This document shows, piece by piece, positions 45,840 through 57,300 of a stretch of 64,000 bases of DNA; the first letter of the stretch is position 1, and every line of letters begins with the position of its first letter. The stretch is from Lunularia cruciata. Its lineage: Eukaryota; Streptophyta; Marchantiopsida; Lunulariales; Lunulariaceae. The stretch is from the NCBI GenBank assembly GCA_948567375.1, contig OX419757.1:13330001-13394000 (forward strand). Reading direction: 5' to 3'. The position numbers were made by a program, and so were the translations under genes. Below the pieces are notes generated by a model that was not told the DNA's origin, searched no databases, and saw nothing but the letters and a program-made list of their open reading frames with translations.

Positions 45840-46700
45840 ACCATCTCCTCAAATAGTAGCATATCATAAAGTATCCTTATGTTGATTAACTGCCAAGTTC
45901 TCAAAGATCATTGACATCACTCTCTAAAAGATCTTTGCCTATTGAGAACATGCACTCACCCAGACATCTGGATCATCCAAGTCCACAACCACAATAACAT
46001 CTCAACAAATGGCTATAGGTAAATTTGGATCTTGTCCATAGAGTAGAAAGTAAGGAGAGAATGATGCTAAGGAGACTTGCTGGCTGAACCAATAGCTCAT
46101 GTCCAACCAAGGTAATTGGAGATCCCAATCTCCCAAGTGATATATTTGCAAACCATACTTATGTAGTCCTCTCCTCATCATCTAAACCACTCTCTCTGCT
46201 AAGCTATCTACCTCAAGGTGATCTCAAGAGGTAGTAAGATGATCAATCAAGGCCTTGTCACACAATACTTGAAACTACACCAAGAACTTTGATCATCAAA
46301 ACCTCAACTTGTGTACCAAAATGACTAAGAATCCAATCCAAGAATGAGTAATATACCCTTTTAGTGGACTTGTGAAGAAGTGCCATCAACTCAATCTACT
46401 TGGAGAAGTGCTCCACCATAACCAAACCATACCATTGATATCTCATAGTCAATAGGAAAGGTCCAACAAAGTCCAAACTCCAATGGTAATCCAATCCTAT
46501 GATAGGTAATGGGTATAACTATGGCATAAGAGGATTAAATGATGCTCTAACTTGGTCACAAACCACACATCTGGCAACAAATTGTTATACATTGGTTTGC
46601 ATACCGTGTCAACAATAATGACTTTGGAGTAAGCAAAAAATATATATATATATACTTACTTTACTCCAAAATGTCCTAGTTTTTCATGCGCATGATAGAC
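45840..46700 (-). pseudogene. Element A copy 2 integrase remnant
   Basis: It aligns with copy 1 6550-7405. Short conserved stretches are recognisable but frames are broken. The stops at copy 1 positions 6659 and 7403 are also stops here (TAA and TGA). Confidence 0.75.
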
Positions 46701-46959
46701 CAACTGTGGTCTTTGAGATGGAAGTGGTAATACTCACACTTTATCATCCTCCTATATACAAAGAAGGTGTTTGCACTCCAATCTAAATAGCTTGGCTAGC
46801 TAAAGAATATGGTTTCTCTCCTTGCCACCAACTGTGCCATCCACAACACCAATGCAAAGGTAGTCCATCATTAAGACATCATCATGAATGTCTTGCTGAA
46901 CTATACCAATATCTCCACCCTTTGGATCCATGCTCTCAATAACTCCTCTTGTAAGTGTT

Positions 46960-48350
46960 GAGAGAGATAGAACTAAAGCTGCAAAAAATATACATAAAAA
47001 GGTAGATGCATGCCAAATTGGCACTATCTACTCATCTATCTCACTATGCCAACATGCTTTGGTCTGCTCCTATTGGTTGGGACATGGGCTTCTACTCAAC
47101 CCATTTGTAGCATGTTTCATCACTCCAAGTTTATGAATAATCGTGAAATCATACTCTTATAAAATCAGAGCCTATAGTGCAAGTTTCCTTGAAAGCTTGT
47201 TGGACTCCATCAATCACTTTAGTGGTTGATGATCAATGATCAAAGTGAAGGTTACCAAATATGTAATATTGATTATGTGCTATTGCCCATATGCTACCAC
47301 GCATTCTCCCTCATATGAACTATACTTTTCCTCCATTGAGTTGTTGGAGGAACTAGCATATGCCATCATAAACTTGTTCTCCTCATCATCATGTTGGGTG
47401 AGCATTGTTCTACGCCCTAACATACTCCAATCAATGTGAACCATGAATGGTCATCCTTTGATCAATCTCCTAAGAATAGGAGTAGATATCAACCTCTCCT
47501 TGAACTTTATAGAAGCTTCTTCATGCTCATCTCCCCAACACCACTCATATGTAAGCTTGGTCAGCTTCGTCAAGGCCTTGGCAATAACACTAAATCCTCC
47601 AACATAGCGGCAATAAAAATTCACCAACCCAAGGAATGCTCACACTCTACTCACATCTATAGGCTAAGGAATAATTGAAATAACATCCACCTTGGTTTGC
47701 TGAACACCAACTCCTCCAAGGCAAATAGTGTGACCCAAATACTCAACTTGCTCATGAAGAATCTACACTTCCCAAGATGTTACTTGAGTCCATGAGATCT
47801 CAATCTCTCAATCACCTATAACAAATATCTTTAATTCTCATCCATAGTAATGCTATAGACCAAAATTTCATCAATATAGCATTGATAAAAATCCAATTCT
47901 GCTAGGATTTTGTCTATGACCCTCTAGAACTTGTTAGGAGCATTCTTTAACCCTGATGATAAGAACCTCCATTGATATAATACATCTTTGCCTTGAAGAT
48001 CAATAGCACAAAATGCTATCTTGGACTTATTCTCCTCTTTGATCGGCATTATCTTGCTTGAAGATCCAAAGTATTGAAGACCTTTGCATGCCCAATCATA
48101 TCAAAAATTTCCTCTTGATGTAGGCGTGGCATACCAATCAATCCTAGTCTATTGGTTGACAGGAAAATAATCTCCACACATTTGCCTCTTTGTGTAGTTT
48201 CCATGCATATCTTTCTTGGTTGGCATCACTATAGTTGACACATACTCTCTATGTGAAATCTCCACCAAATCAGCCTCAAAAAGGGCTATACTTTGGCTCT
48301 AAATCAATGCTCTCTCCATGTCAATATATCTAGATGTCAAAAGATAATAT
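46960..48350 (-). pseudogene. Element A copy 2 RT and RNase H remnant
   Basis: The catalytic box near 47870 again reads YIDEI. The junction of RT and RNase H has CAA where copy 1 has TAG 5561. RNase H words are recognisable around 47120-47300. Frames are interrupted by many stops. Confidence 0.8.
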
Positions 48351-48439
48351 ATCATTAGTAAAACTCAATCCAAATACCAAGTCCTTTCAGAGCACCCAAA
48401 TCCTTCATACTAAAGGCAAAACAACTTGTGTAGCTCCTC

Positions 48440-48800
48440 AAGAACCTCCAAACTGTCCATCCTTCCCCTTTTGCAAGCTTGGGTCCAAGATCTGGCTCCC
48501 AAGTATCCTTTGTAATTGATGTAGGAGTGGAGGATATATTGATTGGTTGCTACACTGAGCCCTTGGGAGAAGTAGTATCATGCCTCCAACCACTAGATTT
48601 CCTAACCTAAACATGGAAAATTCCCGCCGATCTGGTTGCAAGCTCCATATGTCTTCTAGTTGCATCCTAAGTAGACCAAGGGTGTAACCCAAATAGACCA
48701 TGCTCACCTAGATGGACCCCAAGTTAACCACTCTCACAAGTAGCCATTGGCTATATCCTAAGAATACCATGCCCACTCGGTCCATCATTCCCAACATGTG
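48440..48800 (-). pseudogene. Element A copy 2 segment after methyltransferase
   Basis: This is the same frame and similar residues as copy 1 4371-4733 (for example YTLGLLRMQLEDIWSLQP). The TAG that closes the pol frame upstream in copy 1 (4697) is preserved here. Confidence 0.6.
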
Positions 48801-48889
48801 CTTGAATCATCTGGATAGGCACAAAGCTCACAAGTGTCTGAGTAGTGATGCCTATCAAGCAAATCCTATGTTGCTTTGCTAGGCCAAGG

Positions 48890-49815
48890 CTCATAATCCA
48901 AATAGTTCAGTTCCATAACCTGACCTAACACTTGAACCCTAGATGCCTCTAACATTTTTGTAATATTGGTATAAAAACCCATCACCTGCTCCCTCTCATT
49001 GGTGTTGGGCTCCACCACCTGTTGTAACTATGAGTCCCAAACAAGTCCAAGTCCTCCCTCTCAAAAAGCATGGGAGCCTAAGAAAGTCATAAGTGTGGGT
49101 AAAGTGGCTTTGGGCTGTCCATCAAGGTTCACCACTACCATAGGTGACTTATCAACCACTACCACCATCTAAGACTAGTGCACAACATCCAAAATGTCAT
49201 GAACAATAAGGTAGTCTACTCGTTGATTCTCATCATAAGCATGCTATAGAACCTCTCTAGATAAGAGGTTGTCCACCAAAGATGAAGATGATGAGCACGT
49301 GATCCCACTCTAGTTGCATCTAAAACATGACAAGCCCCATCCAAGAATGGACTTGATGTGTACTTGCCACCACTCGGGTGTGAGAATCACTCATCAAAGA
49401 AACATTTCCAAATATAAGCTCAAGAAATAGACTTATGAACCCAAAGATGTCTTAGTATATGTCACATTTCCCAAAAGATGCCAAAATGGGATCTTGGAGA
49501 CCTTGAGCTTAGCAAGCACGAGTATGTCCATGACATGATCATCCAAAAACCACCAAATGAATGGGACCATGTCTCTTCAAATCTTGTACCCATAGTAGGG
49601 AAATGTCTACTAGTAGAGTCTTCTAGTAACCCTTGACTGCTGATACTGGTAGTGACTTAAGATGCCAATAGGCCAGGTATGCCACATGATGTAGAGAGAC
49701 TTGCCTAACAATCTCGTCTCTCTCCACATACAAGTACCTTTATACTCGTATACTTGTTTGTAATATCAAAGCTAGTCTAATGCTAATCCCACCAAACAAC
49801 TCTTATAGACATACT
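48890..49815 (-). pseudogene. Element A copy 2 DNA methyltransferase remnant
   Basis: It aligns with copy 1 3412-4370, from the LFGGIS region at about 49790 to the ERERAMGF region at about 48995. The catalytic motif is destroyed: Trp became TGA, Pro became Ser, Cys is kept and Gln became His. The ENV region has small deletions. The stops at copy 1 3489 and 4173 are also stops here. Confidence 0.82.
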
Positions 49816-49999
49816 CCCTCGATTGAATATTGCCAAGCAATGAGTGTGGTATCCAAAGGTGATAACGTGATAGACTCTAGAGGCTCATTCTCACATTGGT
49901 CTCCAATGGTATAAAGGCTCTCCTCCAAACTTGTTGCACCAATTGATCTACATGCTATTACAATGCCTCCTCAAAACTCCACATTGGAACATCCAAGGT

Positions 50000-50367
50000 G
50001 GATGGAACTATCTCACTTGTACTCCAAATCTGAGTGATCTCCTTTGGTATTAGAGTATCCTATGCATGAGCGTTCTACTCCAATAATTCACTAGACCAAG
50101 TAAAGAAACCATTGAAAGTTGAAATTGATGCCGTGGTTCTTGATTGTAGTGAGCCAAGTCTACCACTACTAAAGCATGTTGGTAGGCAACATACCCGTCC
50201 CTCACCTCACTGCCAACCTAGTCTAGAGGAGGTTATCTCCTCCCAATAGTCAATATTGAAACCCATGAGATATAACACTACTCCAACAACTAGCACATCA
50301 TATGACTCTATTATTGTCGCAATAGCTTGAGCTCTCACCATAAAGCTATCAATCGGATGACCAGGCC
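50000..50367 (-). pseudogene. Element A copy 2 protease, downstream part
   Basis: It matches copy 1 2856-3230. The rest continues beyond the solo LTR at 51060-51250 and beyond element B at 56931-57100. Confidence 0.7.
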
Positions 50368-51059
50368 TGTAACACCCATTTGTGCATGTGTGTGGTATTG
50401 TGATATTTAGCTTGGTATTACAAGTACTTAAGAGATATTATTTATATAGAGATAAATCATGGTTCTATATTAGTCATGGTTAGCTAAATTTAGTCATAGC
50501 TAAGATAGAGGGGACCTTACTTTAGAGGAAGTAGAAAAGATGAGCACCACTATTTTGGATTTTAGTGTGTTGACTTGGTATTATTCCTAGGTGTTTGGCT
50601 TTGAGGAAAGAGTTGAGAACTCTTGGGCCCGCAAACCTTTTTGTTTTGGATTCTTTTTTAGTCCAAGGATAGCCCATGTGAAGGAATCCTTGACTTAGTG
50701 GTTGGGTCAAGATAAGACCACATGCTTAGTGGAATATGCCCATGTGAATGGATATTCCTTTCTACTTTTTGACTTTACTTGACTTTTAGTCTAGTAACTT
50801 GAGTTATTACGGTAATTAGTAACTTTGGTACGTAACTATTTCACAAGTATATAAACAAGGGGTGAGGAGGTACTCATCATCCTTTCATTTGCAACTATCT
50901 CTCTCTCATTGAGTTCTCTAGTGAGCAATGTCTTGAGTCTTGGAGTGTTAGCCTTGGAGGAGTATGATGGAGTTCGGGTTCTTTGCCTTCTTAGTCCATG
51001 GTGCGCTACCATAATAGCCATCAGAGGTTCATCCTGAGTGAGAGACAGGCTGGCTCACA
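50368..51059 (+). repeat. Solo LTR (family D) inserted in element A copy 2
   Basis: It starts TGTAACACC and ends GGCTCACA, flanked by GGCC (50364-50367 and 51060-51063, possibly AGGCC). On either side element A protease sequence resumes without loss. A TATA box (TATATAAA) lies at 50848-50855, so the LTR is in plus orientation. It is unrelated to the LTRs of A and B and probably arose by LTR-LTR recombination. Confidence 0.82.
50848..50855 (+). promoter_or_regulatory. TATA box in solo LTR D
   Basis: TATATAAA, about 210 bases before the LTR end, in the expected orientation. Confidence 0.5.
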
Positions 51060-51250
51060 GGCCAAATCTGGACAATAAGCTCTCCACATATGATGTATTG
51101 TGTAGAACCATCCCTAGAGATGTTTGGATTTGAAATGGACACCTCTCCACATTGCTCTTTTGTAGCTCCAGATTGACAACTACAGCCTTCCCTAGCTTAA
51201 AAGGCTACACATCAGGATCTAATAAGACACTCTATGCTATATAGACCTTC
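51060..51250 (-). pseudogene. Element A copy 2 protease, middle part
   Basis: It matches copy 1 about 2660-2855 and lies between the solo LTR and element B. At copy 1's TAG 2853 this copy keeps CAG. Confidence 0.75.
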
Positions 51251-51681
51251 TGTAAAAGGTCAATACTAAGGAGAGAAATAGGAGAATAAAGATCACATTT
51301 AGACACTTGAGGGTGAGAAAATTATGAATGACTAGCATAAGCTTTGGCTTTAGTATTTATAGAGAGCATATAAGGCGCTTGAAAAGCTTCTCAAGAAACT
51401 TCCTTGAACCACTTTCTTGGAGTGCAAGCCAAGTTAACCAAGAAGCTTCTCAAAGAAAGAAGCTTCTAGAAAGAAGCTTCTTTCTAGAATCCGCCTACTT
51501 GGCATACAAGCTAAGCTAATTGGAAGCTTCTAGAAGCTACCTACTTGGGATGCAAGCTAAGCTTGTCGAGGAGCTTCCCAAGAAGCTTTCTAGATACTTC
51601 TAGAATATTCTAGGCTAAGTTGGCCTATTCTTTATTTCATTAGCCCTAACTAACTTCATCACTAAACTCCATATTGTTACA
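51251..51681 (-). repeat. Element B complete copy 3' LTR
   Basis: It starts TGTAACAATATGGAG at 51681 (minus strand), preceded by a GGGGGAATA purine tract, and ends CTTTTACA at 51251. GAAgcTTCtaGAA at 51523-51535 is a canonical HSE. Confidence 0.88.
51522..51536. promoter_or_regulatory. Heat-shock element in element B 3' LTR
   Basis: GAA-gc-TTC-ta-GAA, a perfect three-unit HSE. Confidence 0.58.
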
Positions 51682-51684
51682 TAT

Positions 51685-52061
51685 TCCCCCATTGCTAGTT
51701 GGTGACGTCCTTGTCGCCATTGAAGCTTCAAACTCTTGGATGACAATTCGGGCATTCTGGAGATGAGAAAGAGGTTTCCATGTGGCATCATGAAGGGGAT
51801 ACCCTTTCCAAAGGACCTTGTACTCCGTATGTTGTTGGTGGCCTTGTTGAATGTGGAAACATATAAGGATATGATCAAATTTGTATTCCTCATGATCATT
51901 GATAGGGACGGGAGGAGGAGGAGGTTGGACATGAGAGGAAAAAGAAAATGAGATAGGAACAAAGGGTTGCAATTTTGAAATGTGAAAGACATGGTGTATA
52001 CGCATATGACAAGGCAAGGCAAGTCAATAAGCAAAAGGAGAGATGATTTGGGTGACATCAC
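51685..52061 (-). pseudogene. Element B complete copy integrase tail and chromodomain
   Basis: Minus-strand residues include MRIHHVFHISKLQPF and a linker rich in Pro, then YKVLWKGYPLHDATWKPLSHL, the core of a chromodomain (aromatic cage region and W-K-G-Y). This identifies element B as a chromovirus, whose chromodomain normally binds methylated histone H3 lysine 9. Confidence 0.85.
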
Positions 52062-53000
52062 AAGGTCCTATTCAATTAGAGGTGAGTTTACAAACTTGAG
52101 AATCAAGTGGGAGGTGCATGTTACAAGAGGAGAGCATGACTTTATCACCGACTTGAAAAGTGAGATCATGATGATGGTGGTTTGCATATTATTTTTGATG
52201 ATTCCAAGTAACAAGGAGATGAGATTTGGCTTGTTAGAGGGATTGGGATATGTTGGTCAAGAAGGTGGAAGTATGAAGGACATGAGAGTGAATTAGAGCA
52301 AGAAGGAAATCAAAGCAAGAAGGGAATCTAGAACAAGTGGATCTTGGCTAAAATTGAGGAAGAAAGGAGAGAATCCAATACTTTCATATTTGGAATTATT
52401 GTAGGTAAACTTCAAAGCTACAAGATATTCATCCCAATTGTTATGGTGGATGTTGATGAAACCACAAAGCATATCTTCCAAGGTGCAATTTTCACGTTCA
52501 ATTTGTCCATCAGTTTGAGGATGATAGGCCATGGACAAAACAAGCTTGGTGCTAAGTATCTAGAAGAGTGCTTGCCAAAATTTTCCAGTGAATCAAGGAT
52601 CGTGATCAAAGATGAGTATATGAGGCATCCCATGATGCTTGAAGACAATGTCAAAGTAGATTTGCACCAATTTTAGAGCATCCATGGTATCAAAGGTTGG
52701 TGCTAAATGAATTTTTTTACTAAGCTTATCCACAAACACCATGATTGCTATGTGATCTTACTTTGTCTTGGGCAAGGATTGATGAGATCTAAGCTCACGT
52801 GTTCACATCAAGCATATGGAATGAGGAGTGGTTGAAGGAGTACACTCGGTTTTTGGTTGTTGGCCTTGTTGCATTGGTAGCTCTCACATGATCAAACTCT
52901 CAAACATCTTGTGACATGTTGGGCCACCATCATTGGTGTTGGAGAGTACCCAAGGTCTTGTCCACACCCATGTGATTAGTGATTGGTAAGTCATGGGCTT
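52062..53000 (-). pseudogene. Element B complete copy integrase core
   Basis: MAYHPQTDGQIERENCTLEDML (read only in part here) and neighbouring residues match the catalytic Glu region. Upstream parts are broken by stops. Confidence 0.8.
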
Positions 53001-53199
53001 CTTGGAGACGTACAAGTTGGAGATCATCCTTAGTTAGAATATAAATCTGGTTCTCGTTGAAAAAGGTGTTTTACTCCTTGTCATATGTTGCAAGATGACC
53101 TTGTACCATCTGAAAGAAAGGATCTTAGTGTAAAGCAATTTTAAACTCAATTTGGCCTTTGGAATCAATTGATATCATGCCACCTCGATGAGAAGAAGA

Positions 53200-54480
53200 G
53201 ACTTCAAGTTGTTGTAATAGGGCATCAAGGATGACATAGAACCAACTAGGTTTGTACTAAAGTTTGATATCAAAAAATTGTAGTTGTTCCTCTCATTGAT
53301 GATGTCTACTCTTCATGCGTTCCAAGTGTAATATCTGCAACAAAGGTTTGTGATCAATTTGCATGATCACTTGTTTCTCCAGGAGATAATGCCTCCATAT
53401 CTTGGTTGCATATACCATTGCTAGTTATTCTTGATCTCAAGTAGAGTCATTATTTTTTGCTATATTTAGTCAGCACATTTGGGAATTCTTGTTGCAACAT
53501 TGCTCCAATTGCAAAGTTAGAAGCATCAAAATAAACAACACAAGGTAGTTGAGGATCATATGGTTGAAAATTGGGTCTTGAAGACACTTTTTGTTTTAGC
53601 TTTTGGAATGCTTCTTTGTGCTTGTTGTCCATTGAAAGCTTGAGTTCTTCCCCAAGAAATCGGTGTGGCCACATGAGCATAGTAGTGGATAAATCATCAA
53701 TAAAAATTAGCCAATCCATTAAGTGCATGTACTTTTGTAGTATCTTTCAAAGTAGGCCAATCAATGATGGCCTTGATTTTCTCCCCTTCCATCTTGATCC
53801 CTCCAATGAGATCTTGTGACCCAAGAAGGTAACTTCTTTATGTCAAAAGGCACACTTTGACTTCTTGTAGTAAAACTTCCATGGTCGTACTCATCTTAGG
53901 ACTTCTCACAAGTGATTTGTATGTTCTCCTATCTTACTATAGATTAAAATGTCATCCAAGAACACCACTATGTATTGATCCAATTGTCCATCCAACACGC
54001 GATGCATATGATCCATGAGGATTACTAGAGCATTAGTGAGCCCAAAAGGTCAAAATCTCCATTCAAAATACCTATACCTTGTGTGAAAAGTAATTTTTTG
54101 CATATCCTCCTTATCTATGGAGATTTGCCAATAGCCACTGCAAAGATCCAACTTGGAGAAGTATTATGCTCCTATCAATTGATCAAGCAAGTCATCAATT
54201 CAAGGCAAAGGATATGCATTCTTCATTGTTTGTTCATTGAGCCATGATAATCAATATAGAAATGAAGTCTTCCATCTTTCTTTAGAAAAAATAGTATCGG
54301 TGCTCCCCAAGAAGATGTACTATGTCATATGAAATTCTACTCAAAAAACTCCATAAGTGTTATTTGCAACTCCTCTAACTCCTTTGGTGAGAGTTGATAG
54401 ATTGGTCTGCTCACTAGAGTACTCCTTAGCATTAACTCAATCTTGAAAGGCATACCACGATTGGAGAGTAATCCCTTTGG
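53200..54480 (-). pseudogene. Element B complete copy RT and RNase H
   Basis: FLDDILIY is readable near 53950. RNase H has YDPQLPCVVYFDASNFAIG (53450-53600). Frames are interrupted. Confidence 0.82.
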
Positions 54481-54619
54481 TAGATTAACCAAAAATACAT
54501 ACACAAACTCATGAACTATTTAATCAACCATTGCTTGATGAGGCTCCTAACCCTCCTCAGATTCTCTTTGTGCAATAGAATTGATCCACTTTGCAAAATA
54601 AGACTATTCTTCCTCCAAG

Positions 54620-54905
54620 GTTTACTCTATAGTTGCTTCATTGACAAACTTCCCATCTAGTGACTTATCTTCCTTTATAGCTTGCTATATGGCTACTTTC
54701 TTGACAAGCTTCCCACCTTGGGACTTATCTTCATTCAAAGCTTACTCTATGGTTATTTTCTTGAGAAACTTCACATCTTGGGACTTATCTTCCTTCAAAG
54801 ATTGCTCTATGGCTACATTCTTGATAAACTTCCCATCTTGGAACTTATCTTCCTTTGAACCTTGCTCTATGGTTACTTTCCTAAGAAACTTTCTATCTTG
54901 GGACT
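54620..54905 (-). repeat. Element B complete copy linker repeats (60-base units)
   Basis: At least five tandem 60-base units encode variants of KEDKSQDGKFVKKVAIEQ. They match the three units at 10380-10555 and lie between protease and RT. Confidence 0.78.
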
Positions 54906-54959
54906 AACTATTCTTAGTTGCTTAGTCAAAGGTGCAAGACAACCTAATTGGAAATTCTT

Positions 54960-55340
54960 ACCTTGGTGTTGTACTTGAATTTTTCGGCAAGTCCAATCAA
55001 ATTGAAACTTATGATGTTCAAACCAAAGTAGACCTAGAATGACATCATATTGTAGCGGTACCACTATAAACCTCATACACTCCAAAAACTCTTTTCTAAT
55101 CTTGAAGGTAATAGGATATAATGCAAAAAATGCAAAACCCTTTTTACCATCCGTCATCATCAATCTACTTCCACTTACTGGCTTGATAGGAATACATAAT
55201 TCTTTTGTTAATTGCATGGACAAGAAATTTTTTGAACTTCCAAAATCCACAAAAATCCTACTACCATGAGTAGATATCATACCTTGCAAGTGAAGCAAAC
55301 TTGCATAGGTTGAGCTTTTGATCCCATTGGAATTAATCAA
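54960..55340 (-). pseudogene. Element B complete copy protease
   Basis: Minus-strand ISTHGSRIFVDFGSSKNFLS is the active-site region (normally D-S-G; here D-F-G). A conserved VPLQYDVILGLLWFEHH box follows. Confidence 0.8.
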
Positions 55341-55419
55341 GTTCTCAATAAGTGGCTCAATATCTCACTAGGATTCTTCATTTCTTTGATCATTCTGCTC
55401 CACAAACTCTATCGGTACG

Positions 55420-56510
55420 ACTTGTTGAGGTCACATATTCTTGAGTGGATATTTAGCAATGCAATATCCAATTTGGCAATAATAGAAACAATCACCATTT
55501 TCCATAGTTTTTCTTTATTTGTAGTGCCAAGTGGTCTTGGTTGAGTAACATCAATCTCCATTGGTGCCAACTCCTCCACCCGTATGTAGTGTATTGGTAG
55601 GTTCTGTGGAGGTCAAGGTCAAGACCAAGTTGTTGTAACCAAGGAATCAAAGCATTGGTCAATTGCATGGTTTCCTCCAAGTGTTATGGCTCTTGTATAG
55701 TTACCTCTAATTTGGTTTGTGACTTCAAGCCTCTCACAATTGATCCAAAGCTTCACCTTCCAATATATCTAAAATTTGCATGATGGTATTCTAGAATTGC
55801 TTGAAGTAACTTCTTACAGAGCCAATCTGCTTCAACTCTGCCAATCTATCTTGTGCAGCTTGTGTGACATTTATAACTTAGAATCAACTAATTATTGCAC
55901 TCTTGAATTTTACACATGTCAAAATTGGTACAAAAATTTGTTGTTCAGCTTGCTTCACTTGAAATTGCAACCATAGCTTTGCTACTCCATCCAATTGGTT
56001 GGAAGCTAAGAAAATTTGTTTCCATTCATCTTGAAGATTGGTAGCTTCAAAATAACATTCATAGTTAAATTCTCTGCTGAACCCCAAAGATTCTTGCCTT
56101 CAAAAACCTTAGGTTTTGGAAATCAGATTTGGTCTTCTCCTTCTCAAACTGTTACTCTCTCTATGTGCTCTTGTCATCAATGATATCATTCATCCAACAA
56201 TCAAATAAAGTACTCAATTTGTTATTGCATAGCAATGATAACCTTAGGCATTGCCACCATGGTTACCTCTCTATCACACCACCCCAACCTATTTAATTTA
56301 TTAACACATAGATACAACACATCCATTGTTCTCTATAAGTTACAAATTGGAAGTACCAAGGGCTCTTTGGACAAGGTGATTGTATTCAAAATTTTTTACC
56401 AAAAGCATGAGGTGATGAATTGTGAAACAATGCTTGGGTAGTACTTGGAGATGAAAATGCAATGGTTTGGTGTAAATGGATTTGGTGGTCTATAAATTCT
56501 ATCCATCCTA
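55420..56510 (-). pseudogene. Element B complete copy gag
   Basis: The capsid segment MGFSREFNYECYFEATN with WKQIFLASNQLDGVAKLW is at 55884-56087, and the MKEMQ..ALIPW region at 55490-55680. The zinc knuckle is degraded near 55480. Confidence 0.7.
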
Positions 56511-56512
56511 TT

Positions 56513-56528
56513 CCTACTCTGATACTAA
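56513..56528 (-). other. Element B complete copy primer-binding site
   Basis: TTAGTATCAGAGT follows the LTR on the minus strand, a slightly mutated initiator-Met tRNA site. Confidence 0.65.
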
Positions 56529-56925
56529 TGTAAAACACCAAGACGAAGGAAAGAAATAAGAGAATGGAGATCATACTGGGACACTTGAGTATGGGAAAAC
56601 TCCTAATACCTAGCATGAGCTTCAGTTTTGGTATCTATAAAGAGCATACAAGGCTCTTGAGAAGCTTCTCAAGAAGCTTCCTTGAACCATTTTCTTGGAG
56701 TGCAAGCCAAGTTAACCAAAAAGCTTCTCAAGAAACTTCATTCTAGAAGTTGTCTACTTAGCATGCAAGTTAAGCTAGTTGGAAGCTTCTAGAAAATTCC
56801 TTCTAGAAGCTACCTACTTGAGGTGCAAGCTAAGCTAGTCAAGAAGCTTCCCAAGAGGTTTTTGGCATATTTTTGGCTAATTGTTAGTCCTAACTAACTT
56901 TTTTGCTAAACTCTATATTGTTACA
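56529..56925 (-). repeat. Element B complete copy 5' LTR
   Basis: It starts TGTAACAATATAGAG at 56925 and ends TGTTTTACA at 56529 on the minus strand. It contains GAAgcTTCtaGAAaaTTC at 56782-56799, a perfect four-unit HSE. Confidence 0.88.
56781..56800. promoter_or_regulatory. Four-unit heat-shock element in element B 5' LTR
   Basis: GAA-gc-TTC-ta-GAA-aa-TTC with exact two-base spacing throughout. It is the best HSE in the window. Confidence 0.65.
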
Positions 56926-56930
56926 CCTTC

Positions 56931-57300
56931 CTTGAAGGTCCCACCAAACAAAAAATCCCCCCTCTATTTATCCAATAAAACAACCTTAGGTGTGAACCAT
57001 GCTTGCTCAAAGGTAGGGCTAGTTGGTAATTCCTCCCATCTAACTGTTGTTGCTTGCCATAAACCATTGGTCATGGAGCAAATCCATGCTCCTTAACCAA
57101 GTCAGCTCTATTATCAACCACCTTTGCTCTAAAAGCAAGAAGGATATCATCCTTACTCTCACAAAGTGTGGCCACCAATCGGAACACTAGAGCTAGTCAA
57201 CTCCCAATGTAAACATATAATTGGCTGAGAATAAAGGGAGGGATATAATCAACTGAGCTGCCTCCAACATCGAGCTAGACTCAATTTTCTAATAATAGGT
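56931..57300 (-). pseudogene. Element A copy 2 protease, upstream part
   Basis: It continues element A protease from 51250 without loss. It corresponds to copy 1 about 2310-2660. Confidence 0.7.

Larger units (their letters stand above)
51251..56925 (-). mobile_element. Element B complete copy: chromodomain Ty3/gypsy element nested in element A
   Basis: Both LTRs are present, with a perfect 5-base target duplication CCTTC (51246-51250 and 56926-56930). Element A protease sequence is continuous across it. Order on the minus strand is LTR, primer site, gag, protease, linker repeats, RT, RNase H, integrase, chromodomain and LTR. All frames are broken. The LTRs have diverged visibly, so the insertion is old, but it is younger than the element A copy it interrupts. 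Confidence 0.92.
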
